The translations under genes and the position numbers were made by a program. Source: Paracoccaceae bacterium (GTDB lineage: Bacteria; Pseudomonadota; Alphaproteobacteria; Rhodobacterales; Rhodobacteraceae). Taken from it: DNA of 8,980 nt. Shown one piece after another: positions 5,865 through 8,980 of this stretch. The notes beneath the pieces were generated by a model. It saw nothing but the letters and a program-made list of their open reading frames with translations. It searched no databases and had not been told where the DNA came from. The DNA lies in contig JALSHK010000466.1 of NCBI GenBank assembly GCA_026982275.1, positions 1-8,980 of the forward strand. The letters are read 5' to 3'. The stretch's first letter is position 1. Each line of letters starts with the position of its first letter.

Positions 5865-5882
5865 GCGGGTGCTGGAACCCGC
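5865..5882 (-). terminator. Small GC hairpin directly after yejF
   Basis: GCGGGT (5865-5870) and ACCCGC (5877-5882) pair perfectly around a six-base loop, immediately after the yejF stop codon in the leftward direction. A 12-base palindrome (5850-5861) follows. There is no T-run, so termination here is a guess from position and pairing. Confidence 0.3.
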
Positions 5883-7451
5883 CTATCTCAGGGCGGCGGC
5901 CAGCAGGGCTTTGGTATATTCGGTTTTCGGGGCGTTGAATATTTGTTCCACAGTGCCTGATTCGACTACATCGCCGGATTTCATTACCAATACCCTGTGG
6001 CTAAGCGCCTGCACTACCCGAAGATCATGGCTGATAAACAGGTAGGAAAGACCGAGTCGCGATTGTAAACCCCGCAGCAGGTCAATGATTTGAATTTGCA
6101 CTGTCATATCCAGTGCCGAGGTCGGCTCGTCCAGCAGCAAGAGCCTGGGTTTCAGGATCAGCGCGCGGGCAATAGCGATGCGCTGGCGCTGCCCGCCGGA
6201 AAATTCATGGGGGTATCGGGCTTTCATATCCGGCTCCAGCCCCACTTCGCGCAGCACCGCATCGACAAGCGTGGCCCTGTCTCCCTCCAGCCCATGCACA
6301 GCAAGCCCTTCGGCAACGATTTCCTCGATATTCATCCGTGGAGAAAGCGAGCCGAACGGATCCTGAAACACAATCTGGATATCCCTGCGCAATGGGCGCA
6401 TGGCATTGCTGTTCAGCCCGTCAATGCGCATGCCATTCAGGGTGATCGCACCCGAGGATTGCACCAGCCGCAAGAGCGCCAGCGCCACGGTGGTTTTGCC
6501 CGAGCCGCTTTCGCCAACAATGCCCAGGGTTTCGCCCTTGCGCAGGTTGAAATCCACGCGGTTCACCGCTTTGATATGTCCGACCGTGCGCCGTAATATC
6601 CCGCGTTGAATAGGAAACCAGACTTTGAGCGCTTTGCCCGACAGCACCTCTGGCGCTCCGGAAGGCACCGGTTCGGGCTGGCCCTTTGGCACCGATTGTA
6701 TCAGCTTTTCAGTATAAGGGTGGGCAGGGGCGGTAAATATCTGCGCCGTATCCCCGCTTTCTACCACCTTGCCCTCCTGCATCACATAGGTGCGCTCGGC
6801 GATATGGCGCACAATGCCCAGGTCGTGGGTGATAAACAGGATCGCCAGCCCTTCCTCGCGCTGTAAATCCGCCAAAAGCTGCAATATCTGCGCCTGAATG
6901 GTGACATCAAGCGCTGTGGTTGGCTCGTCAGCAATCAAAAGCCTCGGGCGGTTGGCCAGCGCCATCGCGATCATTACCCGCTGGCGCTGCCCGCCCGATA
7001 GCTGGTGCGGATAAGAGGGCAGGCGGCTTTCGGCATCCTCGATTCCGACCTTGTCCAGCAGCTCCAGAATGCGCTTCTTCTCATCGCTACGGGCCAGAGG
7101 GTGGTGCAGTGAAATCGCTTCGTGCATTTGCTTTTCGATGGTGTGCAAGGGGTTAAGCGAAGTCATAGGCTCTTGAAAGATAAACGATATTTCATTGCCG
7201 CGTATTTTTCGTAACGCTTTTTGCGGCGCGCCGATCAGCTCTTCACCGTTGAATTTTACCGAGCCGGAAACCGCTGCACTATCGGGCAGCAGCGAGACGG
7301 TGGCCAGCGCGGTAACGGATTTGCCCGAGCCGCTCTCGCCAACAATTGCTACGGTTTCGCCGGCATGGATGTGAATATCGACATCGCGCACGGCGGGGCT
7401 ATCGCCAAAGCCGACATTAAGCCCCTTGATGCTCAAAACCGGCACGCTCAT
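5883..7451 (-). CDS. yejF: YejF: double ATPase subunit of a peptide ABC importer
   Basis: This 522-residue cytoplasmic protein carries two complete ABC ATPase domains in tandem. NBD1 (about 5-255) has Walker A GESGSGKS at 38-45, Q-loop Gln93, signature LSGGQ at 151-155, Walker B LLIADE at 171-176 and His209. NBD2 (about 272-520) has GESGSGKTT at 313-321, Gln363, FSGGQ at 417-421, LLLLDE at 437-442 and His475. All key residues are present in both halves. The HPYTEKLIQSVPKG segment (about 244-257) is the usual oligopeptide/dipeptide ATPase C-terminal motif after NBD1. Fusion of the two ATPases, in contrast to separate OppD/OppF, is typical of YejF. It powers import of peptides through YejB/YejE; in E. 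coli the system takes up microcin C, and in other bacteria it has been linked to resistance to antimicrobial peptides. The ATG overlaps the yejE stop as ATGA. An AAGG site lies a few bases upstream. Confidence 0.95.
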   Translation of the reverse strand: MSVPVLSIKGLNVGFGDSPAVRDVDIHIHAGETVAIVGESGSGKSVTALATVSLLPDSAAVSGSVKFNGEELIGAPQKALRKIRGNEISFIFQEPMTSLNPLHTIEKQMHEAISLHHPLARSDEKKRILELLDKVGIEDAESRLPSYPHQLSGGQRQRVMIAMALANRPRLLIADEPTTALDVTIQAQILQLLADLQREEGLAILFITHDLGIVRHIAERTYVMQEGKVVESGDTAQIFTAPAHPYTEKLIQSVPKGQPEPVPSGAPEVLSGKALKVWFPIQRGILRRTVGHIKAVNRVDFNLRKGETLGIVGESGSGKTTVALALLRLVQSSGAITLNGMRIDGLNSNAMRPLRRDIQIVFQDPFGSLSPRMNIEEIVAEGLAVHGLEGDRATLVDAVLREVGLEPDMKARYPHEFSGGQRQRIAIARALILKPRLLLLDEPTSALDMTVQIQIIDLLRGLQSRLGLSYLFISHDLRVVQALSHRVLVMKSGDVVESGTVEQIFNAPKTEYTKALLAAALR

Positions 7452-8530
7452 AAAAATACCTTGCGCGGATCAAAGGCGTCCCGGATGCCTTCGAAGATGA
7501 AAACCAGAAGCGAGGTCATGATGACAATGGTGAAAAACGCGGCGGCGGCCAGCCAGGGCGAGGTGATATGGGCTTTGGCTTGTAAAGCCATCTCGCCAAG
7601 GGACGGATAGGAACCGGGCAGGCCATAACCCAGAAAATCAAGCGTGGTCAGAGAGCCGATGGCACCGATGATCATAAACGGCATGATGGTAAGGGTGGCA
7701 ACCATGGCATTGGGCAAAACATGGCGGAATATAATGGTGCGATCCCGCACGCCAAGGGCCTCGGCGGCGCGGACATACTCAAAATTGCGGGCGCGGAAAA
7801 ACTCCGCGCGCACCACGTTGTCGAGCGCATTCCAGCCGAACAACACCAGAATACCGACGAATATCCAGAAATTCATGGTGAAAATCGCGGCGATTATGAT
7901 GATGAGATAGAGCATGTTGAGCGAGCCCCATATCTCTGTGAAACGCTGGAAAAAGAGATCCACCCAGCCGCCATAATAGCCTTGCAGGGCCCCGGCAAGA
8001 ATACCGAGCGCCGCGCTGGGAAGGGCAACAGCAAGGGCAAACAGAATGGAAATACGGAAGCCGTAAATGATGCGCGCCCCCACATCGCGGGCCTGGTCAT
8101 CGGTGCCAAACCAGTGAAACCTGTCGGGCGGGCCTGGCGCGGTTTTTACATTGGTGGTATCCACCGTATTGAAGCTATAGGGGATCAGCGGCCAAAGGAT
8201 CCATCCGGTATTTTCGGCAATTTCCATCGTGCCTGCCGGATCGTCAAAGCAGGCTTCCAGACCGCCGGTTTTGATCAGGCATTGCAGGTCGGGGTCTTTA
8301 TATTGGGCTTCGGTTTGAAAATCGCCGCCAAATTCGGCATCGGTATATGTGCTGAGAAAGGGGGTATAAAGCTCGCCCTGATAGGAGACCAGCAGCGGGC
8401 GGTCATTGGCGATGAATTCGGCAAAAAGCGACAGGCCGAAAAGCACAAGGAATATCCGCAGGCTCCATAGCGCACGGCGGTTGGCGCGAAAATTCTTCAG
8501 GCGGCGCTGGTTGAGGGGGGAAAGCTTCAT
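7448..8530 (-). CDS. yejE: YejE: permease subunit of a peptide ABC importer
   Basis: A 360-residue inner-membrane protein of the OppC-type permease family. It has a basic N-terminus (MKLSPLNQRRLKNFRANRRA), a first transmembrane helix at about 22-41, a large periplasmic loop at about 44-155, and then the membrane core from HWFGTDDQARDVGARIIYGFR (139-159) to the C-terminus. The cytoplasmic EAA coupling loop, which docks to YejF, is YVRAAEALGVRDRTIIFRHVLPN at about 252-274. The ATG at 8530-8528 is chosen because it overlaps the yejB TGA as ATGA. An in-frame start 13 codons upstream (8569) would lie inside yejB and add residues not typical of the family. No strong ribosome-binding site is seen, in keeping with translational coupling. 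The periplasmic loop carries two cysteines (84 and 94). Confidence 0.94.
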   Translation of the reverse strand: MKLSPLNQRRLKNFRANRRALWSLRIFLVLFGLSLFAEFIANDRPLLVSYQGELYTPFLSTYTDAEFGGDFQTEAQYKDPDLQCLIKTGGLEACFDDPAGTMEIAENTGWILWPLIPYSFNTVDTTNVKTAPGPPDRFHWFGTDDQARDVGARIIYGFRISILFALAVALPSAALGILAGALQGYYGGWVDLFFQRFTEIWGSLNMLYLIIIIAAIFTMNFWIFVGILVLFGWNALDNVVRAEFFRARNFEYVRAAEALGVRDRTIIFRHVLPNAMVATLTIMPFMIIGAIGSLTTLDFLGYGLPGSYPSLGEMALQAKAHITSPWLAAAAFFTIVIMTSLLVFIFEGIRDAFDPRKVFL

Positions 8531-8980
8531 GCGCGGCGGCTTTCGAAACTTATGCGGGGGTCGATCCACACGAAGGTGAGATCGGAGATGATTTTGACCA
8601 GCAGCCCGATCAGGGTAAAGAAATACATGGTGGCAAACATGATCGGATAATCCCGCGCCACCACGGCCTCAAACCCCATGCGGCCCAAGCCATCAAGCGA
8701 GAAGATGGTTTCGATTATCAGCGAGCCGGCAAAAAACACCGAGATAAAAAGCCCGGGAAAACCCGCCACCACAATCAGCATGGCGTTACGGAAAATATGG
8801 CCGTAAAGCACACGGCGCTCGGAGGCCCCTTTGGCGCGGGCAGTGATTACATACTGTTTTTTGATCTCGTCGAGAAAGGAGTTTTTGGTCAGCAGCGCCA
8901 AGGTGGTGAAGCTGCCAACCGACATGGCCAGCACCGGCAGGGTGATATGCCAGAAATAATCCTTGATCTGGCCCCAGAGC
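8527..8980 (-). CDS. yejB: YejB: permease subunit, C-terminal part (runs off the right edge)
   Basis: The leftward frame is open from the window edge (first full codon at 8979) to a TGA at 8529-8527, giving the last 150 residues. It opens with LWGQIKDYFWHITLPV, a conserved YejB segment. It then has the EAA coupling loop (YVITARAKGASERRVLYGHIFRNAM) and the end part ETIFSLDGLGRMGFEAVVARDYP, followed by a final transmembrane helix and FVWIDPRISFE near the C-terminus. These are the usual features of OppB-type permeases of the YejB branch. It pairs with YejE to form the membrane channel of the importer. The start, the remaining N-terminal part and the expected yejA solute-binding gene lie outside the window. 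The GTG at 8934 is an internal Val codon, not a start, because the conserved sequence continues upstream of it. Confidence 0.93.
   Translation of the reverse strand, partial: LWGQIKDYFWHITLPVLAMSVGSFTTLALLTKNSFLDEIKKQYVITARAKGASERRVLYGHIFRNAMLIVVAGFPGLFISVFFAGSLIIETIFSLDGLGRMGFEAVVARDYPIMFATMYFFTLIGLLVKIISDLTFVWIDPRISFESRRA

Larger units (their letters stand above)
5595..5882. other. AT-rich spacer between the secreted-protein gene and yejF
   Basis: Both flanking genes are leftward, so this 288-base stretch is the 3' side of yejF and the 5' side of the secreted-protein gene. It is clearly more AT-rich than its surroundings. It contains a candidate promoter (5725-5753), a 12-base palindrome CGGATATATCCG (5850-5861) and a small GC hairpin next to yejF (5865-5882). 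A rightward 29-codon frame (5644-5733) has no convincing ribosome-binding site or domain and is not called. Confidence 0.6.

Noticed and set aside
7721..8470. Rightward 249-codon frame opposite yejE
   Set aside because: It is antisense to a permease with clear EAA-loop and membrane-core motifs and shows no family features of its own.

Overview
The window looks like a chromosomal segment of an alphaproteobacterium, most likely of the Rhodobacteraceae/Roseobacter group. That placement is an inference from moderately GC-rich coding sequence, an Atm1-type ABC exporter, a yejBEF peptide-importer operon and a small membrane-anchored LuxR-type regulator. It was not tested by database search.

Left end (1-464): the first 41 codons of an SLC13-type permease run leftward out of the window. 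Between it and the rightward gene yebC is a 339-base gap that is not plain spacer. Six stem-loops lie almost end to end from 191 to 382, the last part being extremely GC-rich. This is the most unusual structure in the window. A likely yebC promoter lies between it and yebC.

Rightward block (465-4498): yebC encodes a YebC/TACO1-family protein. Next comes a membrane-anchored protein with two Ig-like repeats and a C-terminal LysM domain, then a complete Atm1-type half-transporter. The gaps are short (42 and 68 bases), so co-transcription is possible. The Atm1 gene meets a leftward gene tail to tail, and their stop codons share one CTAG.

Middle (4495-5882): there are two leftward genes. One encodes a two-transmembrane LuxR-type DNA-binding protein without a receiver domain. 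The other encodes a secreted small protein with a PepSY-like core and a 46-residue Gly/Met/Asn tail. A perfect 10-bp hairpin separates them. A 288-base AT-rich spacer upstream of the second gene holds a plausible promoter with a perfect TATAAT.

Right end (5883-8980): a leftward operon encodes yejF (double ATPase), yejE (permease) and the 3' part of yejB (permease). Each junction is a 4-base ATGA overlap. Together with a binding protein YejA, expected beyond the right edge, these form an ABC importer for peptides.

No tRNA, rRNA, CRISPR array, insertion sequence or phage gene was seen. Most genes belong to well-known families. The less-described material is the hairpin array, the Gly/Met/Asn-tailed secreted protein and the orphan membrane LuxR protein.
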